DNA of 64,000 bases from Rhododendron vialii (taxonomy: Eukaryota; Streptophyta; Magnoliopsida; Ericales; Ericaceae), in assembly GCF_030253575.1 (NCBI RefSeq), contig NC_080568.1, positions 32,267,001-32,331,000 on the forward strand, in the 5' to 3' direction. The position numbers and the translations under genes are program-made. The notes beneath the pieces are model-generated. The model saw only the letters and a list, made by a program, of their open reading frames with translations, searched no databases and was not told where the DNA came from. Shown here one piece after another: positions 53,079 to 64,000 of the stretch. Position 1 is the stretch's first letter, and every line of letters begins with the position of its first letter.

Positions 53079-53606
53079 GGGGAAATTATAGTTACCCCCC
53101 TCGAACTAACCCTCGCATACACTTACCCCCCTTTAACTTTTATTTTTGGCACTTAACCCCCTCAAACTAACTGAAATTTAAACGGTCATAACTTCAAACG
53201 GTCATAACTTCTTCGTCCAAAATTGAAAATATGCAAATTATATATCGATTTTGAGGTCTTGAAGTCAGCTTTCTAATGACACCAAAATCACATCACGATT
53301 CAAAGCACACAGAAAGTTATGATCAAAAGAGTAAGGGCTGGTAGACAGAAAGACCGTTTTGATCATAACTTTCTGTGTGCTTTGAATCGTGATGTGATTT
53401 TGGTGTCATTAGAAAGCTGACTTCAAGACCTCGAAATCAATATATAATTTGCATATTTTCGATTTTGGACGAAGAAGTTATAACCGTTTGAAGTTATGAC
53501 CGTTTGAATTTCAGTTAGTTTGAGGGGGTTAAGTGCCAAAAATAAAAGTTACAGGGGGGTAAGTGTATGCGAGGGTTAGTTTGAGGGGGGTAACTATAAT
53601 TTCCCC
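53079..53606. mobile_element. 528-bp near-perfect foldback element, 9-bp target duplication
   Basis: The left end GGGGAAATTATAGTTACCCC and the right end in reverse are the same sequence. The two arms of about 255 bp match nearly perfectly with a ~27-bp centre (GAGTAAGGGCTGGTAGACAG ...). AAAAAAACA flanks both ends (53070-53078 and 53607-53615), a 9-bp duplication consistent with Mutator-type transposition, although the A-rich sequence weakens this. No coding capacity. A transcript would form a very long double-stranded RNA hairpin. Confidence 0.85.
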
Positions 53607-53615
53607 AAAAAAACA

Positions 53616-54600
53616 TGGAGCCGCCAGAATAATAAATGTATAAAGTCATGAAGAGAAACAGCAGCCATCTTCAGCATCTCGAATATAATAATATTTTCTG
53701 GTTCAGACCTAATTTTTAGACTGGATCAAAGAACTTGTCCACACGGATGAAATTTCGAATATTTCAAAATGAGAGCCGCTAAAACTGCACAAACTCGGTG
53801 CACAGCTCGAGTTTGAACGTGTTACTATTTGATTTGTTCGGCTTATCACAGCTCAAGTTTGACTCACTTAAAAGTTTATATTTGAGATCGATTCACCTCA
53901 TAAACAATAAATTTCTCGGCTCGTCCAGGTTGTTTGTGAGGATGGCACCAGAGCTGGGTGGGGCGGGTTCTACAATATTCCTGACTCAACCCAAAAAGTA
54001 CAACACAACCCCGAACTGGGTATTTCATGGGTGCTCCCGTTTCGCCGGATCAAGAGTCAGGTTTACTTGCCCCATGAAAATTGAGACCTAATTATTTAAC
54101 ATAATAAAAAAATACAGTAAAAAAGTTACATGTAATGTGGTATTTTAGCACAATGGTGAATATGTAAGAATAAAATTTATAACTTTTTTTAGTATAATAA
54201 TAAAATATTAGGGAAAAAATATAATTTTTCAAATATAACAATAAAAATATGAGAATAAAATACATTTATATAATATGGAGCAGTGATTTTTGAATTCTCT
54301 ATATTATGGATCATCAGATTTGTACATAGTTTTTTATTGCTGAGATTTATGAATAGTAAGACTAAAAATATACTTGAAAATAATGAATATTTTAGAAGAA
54401 GAACGAAAGAAAAACTAAAATTAATGTTTCATGATCTTATTCTAATTCCTTATTTTTGAATTTTTCTTACTTTCTTAATAGTTATTAGTAAAAAATGATT
54501 ACCGTGATCTAGGATTGTCTCTCTCTCTCTCCCTCACACGTTAATTCCAAAACGGATTCCAATTTTGAATCCAAAATTGTTTTCTCTCACACACATTCGT
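53616..54600. other. Intergenic, no gene seen
   Basis: AT-rich. The stretch 53800-53945 has GCTCGAGTTTGA-type words shared with the introns of the O-fucosyltransferase gene. A stretch near 53940-54090 with CCCGAACTGG/GGGTGGGGCGGG words resembles decayed hAT MITE interiors. No gene supported. Confidence 0.4.
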
Positions 54601-54602
54601 TT

Positions 54603-54710
<108 letters not shown>

Positions 54711-54939
54711 GGGCCCTGTCATTTTTTGAAATATATTCAGATTGCTAAATGTTTAGTTGGTTGAGTCATTGAGGGAAAAAAATTAATTAATTACATATTT
54801 GGTTATTTGATTTATTGCAATATGTTCGTGGCAACAAATGTATTGATTTTGTTGCATCTTGATTTTAAGTCATAGTTTCATTTTTGCCTTCATCGGGTTG
54901 AAAGTTAAAAGCCTACGGAAATATACATGTGCCTGTGTT

Positions 54940-55110
54940 TTCGCAAAAAATTAGAAGTTCACAAAAAATTACTATTGGCCGCAAAGAATTACTCATTACC
55001 GCAAAGAATTACATTTGGCTGCAATAAATTATTCGTGGCCGCAAAGAATTACTCCTCACCAAGAATTACTTTTGGCTGCATTGAGTTGCACTTGGCCGCA
55101 TCGAGTTGCA
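54940..55110. repeat. Degenerate ~20-bp minisatellite (GGCCGCAAAGAATTACT)
   Basis: Seven to nine units with consensus TTGGCCGCAAAGAATTACT, some as CTGCATTGAGTTGCA. The repeat keeps a plus-strand frame open, giving low-complexity repeats of NYS/LAA type; no gene is claimed. Confidence 0.75.
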
Positions 55111-55989
55111 ATCATTATAAAACTAATGTGCGGTTTATATCATCTTCAAAATCGAAAGTGGTAAGTCAAACCTAAGTCACATGAATCGCGTGCTGGTGTG
55201 GGTTTTAGAGCATCTTTGAAACACATCCCAAACTATTAAAATTCGCCAATAGCGGAGATATTGAGAGCTCGAACGCAATGAGAGGATTGAGAGCATGAGC
55301 GCGTAACATTTTGAAGGCTCATGTGACTAAGGTCAACCCTATGTGCATAACATAAAAAGAACAAGAAGGTATTAATGGCAAAATTCCTATCATCAAACAG
55401 TAAGGCATTAGCAAGTGGAGTGAAGTGCAGTTTGTGCCTCCTTTATACTTTTATGCACATGGGCTGAGTTCGATTTTCATAAGCACCTATCCCCCTTCCC
55501 AAGCCCCTCAGGATAAAGTAGATTATGATTAACGAATGGCCAAAAAAATAGTTGGGATTAATCTGAGGAAAAAAATAGTAGGGCATTAATCTGAGGTGCC
55601 ATGAATCCCCCCACACGAGAAACCATATTACCAGTAAAAGTGAAAAACTAACTGATTACCTCTGCAATCATACGTAGGAAAGGAAAAAATCTCTTGTCAA
55701 TTGAATTAGACAGGATAGACAAGCAGCAATTTAAAAATTAAGGTAAATGTACATTACTATATTGTGTTTCTTTTCTCTTTCTTTGGTGAAATGGAAATGC
55801 ATTAAAATTAAATAACCTTAGTCAAGTACCCATAACATGGATATGAAACTTCTCGAGCGTCAACAGACAATTGATTTGTGATACAAGAAGGCATTTAATC
55901 GAAAATGACTAGTCCCTTCTCTTCGTTGAAACCCACCCCCGCAAAGGAGGTCGGCCAGCGTTTGGTTGGAAAGTTATGTTGGAAATTCT
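55111..55989. other. Intergenic, dispersed repeat
   Basis: The stretch 55255-55335 (GGATTGAGAGCATGAGCGCG ... GGCTCATGTGACTAAGG) is shared with 36465-36545. Remaining sequence shows nothing recognisable. Confidence 0.45.
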
Positions 55990-56240
55990 GCTTAAGGAGA
56001 GGACTATTTGAACTTGGAGATGATAAAATCCCTAGGTTAAGGGCTAATTGGAGACCATCTCGCAGTCCCCATAATTCCACGGCGTGGCTTGTGGAGTAAC
56101 CAATATTTCTGCAAAAGCCCAAAATCCATTGTCCATGTTGGTTCCCAGCTGCGGCCATTCCTGGGTTACCCATTGCTGCCCCATCTGTTTTAGGTTCTGT
56201 ATAGGATTCCCTGGTCATTTTCCAACCTGCATATAGTTTC
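55990..56240 (-). pseudogene. RNase H-domain fragment of a LINE-type element
   Basis: The minus strand reads TDGAAMGNPGMAAAGNQHGQ, then WILGFCRNIGYSTSHAVELW and GLRDGLQLALNLGI. This is the N-terminal half of the RNase H-like domain (DGA..GNPG, ILGF, AELWGLRDGL) found at the C-terminus of plant LINE proteins and in related unknown genes. It ends in unrelated sequence and has no intact partner domain. Ordinary LINE decay is the simplest reading. Confidence 0.75.
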
Positions 56241-57346
56241 ACTGCCCGGCCATTTTCTTTCTAGGTCCCATGCTGGCTACCATGATGTTGTGGACTGGAC
56301 GCTGCTATCAATCAGAATAGTAATGTTTTGGAAAACAAAGTTGCTGTGTGAGATCCAAACGGAGTTTTTTGGAAAACGGCTTAACACAAGGAAATCATAC
56401 GACTTAACATGAAGCTTTTCATCGTGGCCCTAGCACTTGATAGTCTTACATGTGATGTGACAATATTAGAAGATATGAGCTGTGGTTTCAAAGGATTCAC
56501 CTTGTTTCATCCCAATTAGCTTCTAATCTTGTGCAATATCACTGAACGGTGAACAATATATATCTTTGCCACTAATAGTGTTCTAGTAACCATATATGTT
56601 ATAGACATCCACATAAAAGGCCTAACGTCGGTGGCAAATTACTTAACTAATAAGTTGCTTAATAACCCCATCTCAGCCAAAGAGTAAAAATACTCACATT
56701 GGTCCATTTATAAAATCCCCTAAGGAGTCTGCCTTCTGCAAATGCAGGAAATTTAGGGACTGGTTTGATGAGCAACTCCTATTTCGTCAGATGGTCACAA
56801 TCAAATTGTTTCTTCTCGTTCAAAAACCACATTTTTTAAATCTGTTTCCATACATTAGAATGACAAAGTCAGATGTACAATTAAGAAAAAATTTGGAAGC
56901 AAACAGTTTGCATTTCATAATGCATATAAGAAAACACAAGTCAATTTGAAATTTCAAAGCGTCATTTCTTGACTTTAGAGTGACAAAGTCAAGACAAGTA
57001 AAATTAACACACACGGAGACAAGATAATAAACATGGCTGCAAAGACACAAGATAATAGACATGACTGCCCATCGTCCAAGCCATGAAACTCAATCCTTTC
57101 CCTCCTCTGCGTCTATTTGCATAACGGAAGAAATTGCCCTACATAACTGCCAAGGAGACCTCTCAGACCTGATTGGAACCATTCATTTACCTTCTTTTTT
57201 TTCCCCTTTAGCAGTATTGCAAATGACAACCACCACCTAAAGGACTTGCAAGCCCATTACGCAGCAAGAAAGGTACATTTTATCAGCTGAGGTTTACAAC
57301 AACCCATAATGGAGTTATATCTATGATTCATACATGTCCATCATGC
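56241..57346. other. Intergenic, nothing recognised
   Basis: AT-rich sequence downstream of the F-box pseudogene. No coding region or element boundary supported. Confidence 0.4.
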
Positions 57347-58497
57347 TCATTGTTGTCTTTTGACAGAAACCAAACTCTCCACGTATGGAAGAACTTGAAT
57401 ATGTGGTGGTCGAGGATGAACTTCTAGTTGATCATGGACTTCATACTCCTTTCTTTCTCGAGTATTAAGGTTGTACGACATCATCTGTCCATAGCTGCTC
57501 TCAACAAGGAACTCACCGTTTTGCCGAAATCCCAATGCCAAGTCGAGTCCCTACAAGGGTCCAATAGTGAACTTTTTAGTTCACGACACGTCCACATCCT
57601 CTTCATTCATTACCCATATGTCAAAGGACTTCATGAACAAAACTCCTCAGGTGGAAGCCAAGAGGGGTTTGTCCACCCCTTCGGATAAATTACCATGGCA
57701 AGGGAATCATTCAAAACAAAAAGTCTCATTTCACTGTCGTCGTCTAACAAGCAAACTTCTGGCACGGGCAACTCTTCAAATACCTCGTCGGACATGCTAA
57801 ATGCCATAATCACTGGACCACCATGATGATGGTAGCCAAGTGGAGGGTAGGCGTACCAGAAACAGTCCCCATTCCATGATGCATACGAATCATATAAACA
57901 GTGCAACCCGGACTCGATAGGGGACTCAGCATCAACTTCCCTCCAAGAATCTGTTCTCAATTCATATATTTCAATCTTTTCATCGATGCGCCCAATGGGT
58001 AAACCAGTCATGTCGAATCTAACTACTTTATAATCATCTGTAAAAGGATCATACCCAAAACCCAAATTGCTTATATGGTCATTGTTATAAGAGGGTTGAG
58101 GAAGTACACTGAATTCTTTCATTGAAGGGTTCCATATAACAATCGTGGAGTTTAAAGCGAATCGGGTGAGACAAACGACACCGTAACAAGGACCCAAGAT
58201 TTGCAGTTGTTTAATATTTAGACCAGTGGAAGATATGTCTATATCTTCAATTGGGGTTCCGTTGGGGACGAAGAACAGTACGACGCCGCCATCGAGGAAC
58301 CGCTTGACGAGGAGGCAGTCGGTGTTTGCATCGGCGGCGATAGAGGCGGCGTGATCGTGGTGGAGGTAAATGAAGCTGGGGGTTAGGAGGAGAGAGTACC
58401 AGTATTTGCAGACGGGCTTGGATCGGAGAAGAGATTTCACCGGAAGCCGACACAAAATCTCCATCAGCAGGTGTTCGGGAAGCTGTTGAATCGCCAT
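57347..58497 (-). pseudogene. F-box protein gene, frameshifted near the 3' end
   Basis: From the ATG at 58497 a frame of 288 residues is open. The F-box is at about 5-47 (LPEHLLMEILCRLPVKSLLR, SKPVCKYWY). F-box-associated sequence follows (IVIWNPSMKEFSVLPQ; LGFGYDPFTDDYKVVRF). It stops at 57631. The family sequence continues in another frame just after: MKSFDIWVMNE, then TGA at the place of a usual Trp, then KKFTIGPL, a TAG, then ALGFRQNGEFLVESSYGQ and an end at 57347. The remnant has one frameshift and two stops against the usual ~370-400 residues. F-box proteins are SCF ubiquitin-ligase adaptors. The 288-residue product could still be made, so truncated gene versus pseudogene is open. Confidence 0.85.
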
Positions 58498-59770
58498 TTT
58501 GATTCAATTTGATGGTGTGACTGAGCAGTAATCGCTGTCTCTGAATTTGGGCTTCGATTTCTATGCCATCTTTGACTCATTCGTCTGTTCCCTCTCATTC
58601 TTCAAGGACTAGGCTCTGTTTGGAACACTATAAAAATAAAGGGCAATTAAAACAAATTTCCTTCGATTGTTTTTTTTTTTTTTTTTGATCCGCTTCCTTC
58701 GATTGTTTGGTTGGAAGAAAAAAAGAGTGAATAGTAAAACTTTTTTCCTCATTTTCCTCTCAATTTTCTTCTCTTTTTCTTTTCCTTTCTTTTCTCTCTC
58801 TCTATCTTTTCTTTTTTTTTCATTTCCTTAAGTTCTATATGGAGCCTTCGAGTCAAGGGATAGCAAGCCGACCCTCAGGGAAATTATTCAATAGAGTTGG
58901 GATACCGTTGAATATTGTTCCTTCACCATATACTCTTGCTGGGATCCCACAAGAATAATTCTACTCAATTAGCATCGAAACACTTTTCCACGAAATTATT
59001 AACTCCTAAAATAATTTTGAATAGTCAAAAATTATTCAATGGAGTTGGGATACTGTCGAATATTGTTCCTTCACCGTATACTCTTGTTGGGATCCCACAA
59101 AAATATTTCTACCCAGTTAGCATCGAAATATTTTTCCATGAAAATATGAACTCCTAAAATAATTTTGAAGCTATAGCAAAAAATATAACTCAGAATACTG
59201 TACTTATTAGATGATATTCCACAATATAAATTCGCCATAACAAGCGAATATGATAAAATGCACTGCAACTTGAATTTACATATGCGTTGGAGAACTATTG
59301 CAAGGCAAATGATAAATTGCTCAAGTTAACCAATACAAAAATTTATCATTAGTTTTTTTTTGGCAACCAGTTATTCAGATCAACTTATGCGCACCTCGAT
59401 GAATTCTGAACCATGAAGTTAATGACCGGGAAAACCCTCTAGTTATCCAAATGTTCAGAATCTTTGACTTCCATGGGATTTAAACATGTGACCATATGAA
59501 AAATAAACACTTACGTACTATTTGTTTTCTCATATCCATTTGGCCAAACCTCATGGAGTTAATTTATCATTAGTTTATTAGTGTCGAATAGAAGTATAAA
59601 CTATGATGAATTTCTTACGACAGAAATTTACCAAAAAAATGTCGAAAAACTACTAATGTTGAAACGATTGCAAACCTTATGATATGTATACTAATGTCGG
59701 AAACCTTTGCAAGTATACTGATAAAAATTCGTTACAACATAAATTCAACATAAAAATCTGAAAAAACTAT
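58498..59770. other. Intergenic with a two-copy tandem duplication
   Basis: Two copies of about 146 bp (58885-59030 and 59031-59167) share GAGTTGGGATAC, GAATATTGTTCCTTCACC and ATACTCTTG. Poly(T) (58671-58686) and pyrimidine-rich stretches precede them. No gene seen. Confidence 0.6.
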
Positions 59771-61437
59771 TTGGATAGATTCATTTCAAACCGATCACCA
59801 ATGGATTTTCATTATGCTCATTGCATGTTGACTGAAGGTCGGAAAACCTTAAACATGAATCGGACTCGGATACATGCTTCCAATACCAAGCCTCTCACTC
59901 TAATTCTTTTGACAATTCAGGTGTTCGGACTAGCTTGCGCACGCCTCGAACAATCTCGGGATAAAAATCCCGCTGTCCTTTTGCGAGGAGCTCAATTAAA
60001 GCAGAAACAAGCTCCGTATGAACTGGACCAAAGGAATTGATAGCACGCACCTGACAGATTTAAACCTGATACTTTTAAGATTGAGCAAACCTCTTGAGTC
60101 GAGACCTTGCCTACTAGGCCAAACACTTGGAGTCAAGCCTCCCACCCCAATTGAGGCCATACCAAACGACTTCTCGGCAATTAGGCCAAACACACAAGCC
60201 TCCGGGTGCATGGATCGATGATATTCTACTCTGGGCTTCGATTACGTTTACAGTTTGTGTTCAACAGTAAGATTGAGAGACGTTACTTATCAAAGGGAAA
60301 CAAAAAAAAAAGGATTCGTATGATGATAATGATTTGTACCAAATTTGGACAAAGTGAATTTCCAGTGGTGCTTGAATAAGATTTACATGTAAATAGGTAA
60401 ATGGTTAGTGTGTGTGAAACGGATATTTAGTATGTTGATCGTGTCGCTTACGTATCAAAAATAAATAATAAAACAGAATAATTACTACTACCAAAAAGAT
60501 AGCGGTAAGTACTCCGAGTATCGTCCTCAGAGATTACGAAGGCTAAGTTGCGGTTGCTTCAATTGATTTCTAAATTAATTTGGAAAGAGATTTGATTGCT
60601 TGATTTCTAAAATTATGCAAACTAAATTAACACAAAGCAATTAAAAGTAAATAGAGTTTATACTTCGCTACAACCTAACCGTTGAAATAGGTTGAAAACC
60701 TCGAGCATAGGGCTAGGTTGCTGTCAACATAATATCCGGAAGTCCGGAATCGTTCCCACAAAGAGAATCTCTATAGCTTGCTAGGATTTGTAGATGTAAG
60801 GGTTTTTAGCGTTTAGACGGCCAACTTTTGATTTTACTTTGAAATGTGGAGAAACACTCTTATGTAAGGGCTAGAAATGAGTTTTAGCTAAGAATTAAAA
60901 ATGGCAAGGCAATAGAGTTACTAACGCCCGTAACTTAAGTCATCTAACCATTCTCAATGAAAACACGGTTGAATCGCACAGCATAAGCTATCAACCGGAA
61001 GATTTAGCTATGAAACCAATAAAAGACTAGAAATGTGGTATGGAAAACAAGTGAGCTCTTTCGTTCTCTTGGCAAACACGAACCGAGACATCGCTCTGGA
61101 ACCATGTGAGCAAGCACATGATCACCGTAGATTAACATCGGCAAGTTTTGTTAAATAAAGGCGAACCCTTCTCATTTTCCATACCGAACCTCAAGTCACG
61201 AGGCGTTAATCACTCCGATGCCAAGCCTAATCGACTACTCACACATATTGTAAAAACTAGAGAGCATGGTAAAAATGGAGAGCATGTTTAACCGATAGAA
61301 CCGAAAGCCTGACAAGACCTGAGTGTTTTGAGAATAGTTCGTATGAAACATATATAAATGCAATTTTTCTTCTACAATCAGAATGGGGCAAACAGAACCT
61401 ACAATTTGGATAGCGACACTCAAACTTAAGTCTTGCC
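59771..61437. other. Intergenic, nothing firmly recognised
   Basis: Moderately AT-rich. The region 60040-60210 (GAGTCGAGACCTTGCCTACT, GGCCAAACACTTGGAGTC) is GC-richer and could be a decayed repeat. No supported gene. Confidence 0.35.
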
Positions 61438-62600
61438 TGTTTCTGGTGAGTTATCAACTGTTTCTGGAGTACCATGTGTCCTTTTTTCCGTCGTACTCTC
61501 AACTAATAACGTAGCAACAAACTTTGCAAGTGGAGCACCAACAATCATCAAAGGAATTCAAACTCCAATTATTATCATTCTGATAACAGGAATGGAAGTT
61601 TTGAAGGCAGTTAGTCCATCCCAATTCATAACTCCATTCCTGTCTGAAAAGGTAATGCCAACATAATATAGTACTAAACACAATATAAGAGCATCTCCAA
61701 TGATACTATAAACTCACACATTAGGAGGAGGTTGACTATAAATTTAAGGAACAAAAATGCACAAAAATAACTTCAATAGGCTAGCTAAATTGACTCATCA
61801 TACAGTCCATTAATCAAAAAAGACAGAGCTTATATTCTTAGAACAGAGATACTAGCATAAAAACAGGATTCTGAGAACATCCAAAACATGGATATATGCT
61901 TAGAGGGGTACGAAAAGTGTTTAGAATCCAAAGACAATTCAGTAACTTGATAGCCAAATTACATCAAACACAGCCGAGGCAGTGAGCAAGAAGCAGCTGA
62001 TGATGAAAGTGAAGGCAATAGAAACAGCAATTTACATCCTAATAAAGACTTCAACATTCATATGATTCTGCTATTCCATTCTCTCTCCTTTTCCCTTTGG
62101 CTTTCCTTTTTCTCTTGAACATCTTTCATTGCCTGTCTAGCATTGCCAAGCAACACTCCATGAGCCACCCTTCCTCGGCCTCCAATAGAGACTCTAACCT
62201 TTTCCATCCCCACGTTCACGCCACCACCTCTTCTGATATACTGCTGCATTGGGGACCTTATAAGAATTCTCTTTTGAACTAGAAAAAGAACTTTGCATAT
62301 CTGCAGCAACAAAAAATTGGAAAATAGATGTCAATTAACTGCCACTACTTGGAGTACATACTTCTCTCCCGCCACACTATAATAAATCCAGTTGCCTTAT
62401 CAGTCCTCGAGCCAGGGTATCGATTCCTGGCCCCATCATCAAGGGAGAACTTACTTCCCCGCCACCGCTTCGTGTTCCTAAATGCAGTCCTTGGGGCAGA
62501 CAATGACTTTTCCCACTGGCTACGAGGACGAATCAAAGGGTTGTATCTGGACTCCTCTCCTGCCATGAAAAACGGTAAGATGTACTCTGCTTTCATTTAC
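61438..62600 (-). other. Unrecognised minus-strand coding-like region
   Basis: Three blocks on the minus strand look coding-like. 62596-62345 reads ESRYNPLIRPRSQWEKSL, then FRNTKRWRGSKFSLDDG. 62300-62058 follows a possible acceptor (GTTGCTGCAG) and reads RRGGGVNVGMEKVRVSIGG, RGRVAHGVLLGNARQAMKDV and ends in a Lys/Glu-rich tail. 61660-61428 reads NGVMNWDGLTAFKTSIPVI, RMIIIGV, a TGA, then IPLMIVGAPLAKFVATLLVE and a hydrophilic end. No family was recognised, the blocks do not join cleanly, and the last block holds an in-frame stop, so this may be one or two decayed genes or chance. Confidence 0.25.
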
Positions 62601-63150
62601 CAATGAAAAAAACAACGAAAAACTATTGGATTTCCCCAATTAATCGGATCCGCAGGAGGTGTTATTCGTGGTTCACTATTTTCATTCTCGCATTACGTTT
62701 TGCATTTCTATATCCTTGCTATGTGATTTCTATCTCTCCTATTGTTGTTGTTCCTTTGTGAGCCGTGCAGCAAAATGAACTCGTCAGCAAGTTTCGTGAA
62801 AGGGCCTTAGGAGCATGAGGAGTTAACGTTCCGTGTCTTCAACACAGTTACAGCAACCGGCCGCTTTGTACAAATTCTTGGTATGGGACAGAAGCGTCAA
62901 ATGGAATTGGATGGCGATTTTCCTGATGAAGAAGAGGGCCATACTTAGGGTGGTTCGCTGGGTTTAGGAGAAGTCGGAGATCAAAGCATACACCCGCTGG
63001 GAAATGGGAGAACAGGTTGTGTATATCTTGTATTTTTCAAACCAAACTTGAATAACCAAAGTTACCAAATGTTCAGATCGTTCTGGGAAACTTTCCTGAA
63101 TTCTTTAGTTAGAATAGAACCTTGGTACTGAAGGAAGAAAGAACGAATCT
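62601..63150. other. Intergenic, nothing firmly recognised
   Basis: A plus-strand stretch near 62820-62950 reads ELTFRVFNTVTATGRFVQIL then GMGQKRQMELDGDFPDEEE, but it is bounded by stops on both sides, has no start and belongs to no family that was recognised. It may be a decayed exon. Confidence 0.25.
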
Positions 63151-63591
63151 AAAGGTCTGTTTGACTAGTGAGATCATGGTAGAAAATGCAAGAAAAAGGA
63201 GAAAAAAAACTTTTTTTTTTTTTTTTTTGTTCACTTAGTAAGAATATTCTAGAAAGTGAACTTTCTCGTACAACTCTCTAAAGCTTAAGGGCTTGCCTCA
63301 CTTTTTCTCACAAAATGTGGAAGGAAATTTTATTTTCTCAAAAAAATCAATAATAATTACTCTAACTCCCCCCTGTATCCTCTTCCCTCCACATTTTCTC
63401 TTCTAATTTGGGCAACTTTCCTCCTTTCCAAACAATGATATTTTATTTTCTCTATTATTTTCTTGCAAAATTTTCATCCTAATCAAACAGTTGTGAGAAA
63501 AAAAATTATATTTTCATTTTCTTTTCTTTCATTCCACTTTCTATCATTTTCACTTTTCATTCTATTTTTCTCGCTAATCAAACGGACCCTA
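63151..63591. mobile_element. hAT-like MITE (GGTC(C/T)GTTTGA ends)
   Basis: The left end AAGGTCTGTTTGACTAGTGA pairs with the right end read in reverse, AGGGTCCGTTTGATTAGCGA. The ~440-bp interior is pyrimidine- and A-rich and non-coding. The GGTCC(G)TTTG ends resemble plant hAT MITEs. No clear 8-bp duplication was found. Confidence 0.6.
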
Positions 63592-63729
63592 AGTACAAGT
63601 AAATCAATACAATATAGTATGAAGAAGCACAATCTTTTTTTTGAGATTTTTGGGCTGTTACATTAATTTTGTTGTACACCTTAATCCTCTCTTGCTGCTT
63701 CATCCTTTCCAACACCACACAACAAAAGG

Positions 63730-64000
63730 CACTACAACCAAAAGGACATTTTGAGGCAATAAAAAGTGCCCCAACAGGATAACTAATGGGGCATTTCAGT
63801 TATTAGGGCAGTACAATGTGTATCGATGCAGCTATAGGTAAAAGTGCCGCATAATCAACTTATTGTGATGTCTAAAAGTGTTGATATAGCCTATTTGATG
63901 AGGCAATTGGAAGTGCCTCAATAGATTTGATATTGCGGCAATTGGAAGTGCCATGATTGATTTGATATTGCGGCAATTTCAAGTGCCCCAAAAGGTTTTT
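63730..64000 (+). mobile_element. Left end of a CACTA element, cut by the window edge
   Basis: CACTACAACCAAAAGGACAT at 63730 matches the CACTA-type terminus. It is followed by repeated subterminal words such as GAGGCAATAAAAAGTGCC, GAGGCAATTGGAAGTGCC and GCGGCAATTGGAAGTGCC, in the direct-repeat arrangement bound by CACTA transposases. Transposase genes, if any, lie beyond 64000. Confidence 0.85.

Overview
This is a 64-kb piece of a flowering-plant nuclear genome, most likely a eudicot. The evidence is plant-only gene families with GT-AG introns, AT-rich intergenic DNA, long (CT)n tracts in 5' leaders, and a dense population of plant-type transposons (Stowaway-like MITE, Mutator-type foldbacks, hAT-type elements, a Helitron, a solo LTR, a tRNA-derived SINE, a CACTA terminus). 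The species cannot be fixed from sequence alone. No bacterial, viral or CRISPR content was seen.

Six host genes could be modelled with intact reading frames. From left to right they are: a SHINE/WAX INDUCER-type AP2/ERF transcription factor (+, 5446-6254, 2 exons); a UAP56/DDX39B-type DECD-box RNA helicase (+, 23679-29533, 11 coding exons, two of whose introns need GC donors); an O-fucosyltransferase-family Golgi protein (-, 30758-34994, 6 exons); an Alba DNA/RNA-binding protein (-, 37039-39542, 5 exons); a glyoxalase-I-like VOC protein (+, 48537-50506, 3 exons); and a small DUF761 protein (-, 52403-52675, 1 exon). Exon joins were checked by phase and each model gives an uninterrupted frame. 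The genes are independent and do not form a pathway cluster.

Decayed gene copies are also present: an F-box gene with a frameshift and stops (-, 57347-58497), an RNA polymerase III RPC6-like pseudogene (+, 21640-22269), scrambled kinesin-14 fragments on both strands next to it (20440-21050), and two RNase H fragments of LINE type (41.6-42.2 kb and 56.0-56.2 kb).

The rest is repeat-derived. Region 0.2-1.1 kb is a GTGTGAATTC minisatellite. Region 2.4-9.3 kb holds several short inverted-repeat elements around the SHINE gene. Region 10.7-13.5 kb is a solo LTR with a 5-bp target duplication, and 14.5-18.4 kb is a Helitron-like element. Region 42.2-46.7 kb is a ~1.25-kb tandem duplication; its last copy is split by a Mutator-type element that itself carries a hAT-type element. 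Region 53.1-53.6 kb is a 528-bp near-perfect hairpin with a 9-bp target duplication, and a CACTA element enters at 63.73 kb and runs off the right edge.

No clearly new biological system was found. The observations most worth following are the two GC-AG introns in the helicase gene, the dated nested insertion with its own empty site in the window, the long foldback elements, and an unrecognised minus-strand coding-like region at 61.4-62.6 kb.
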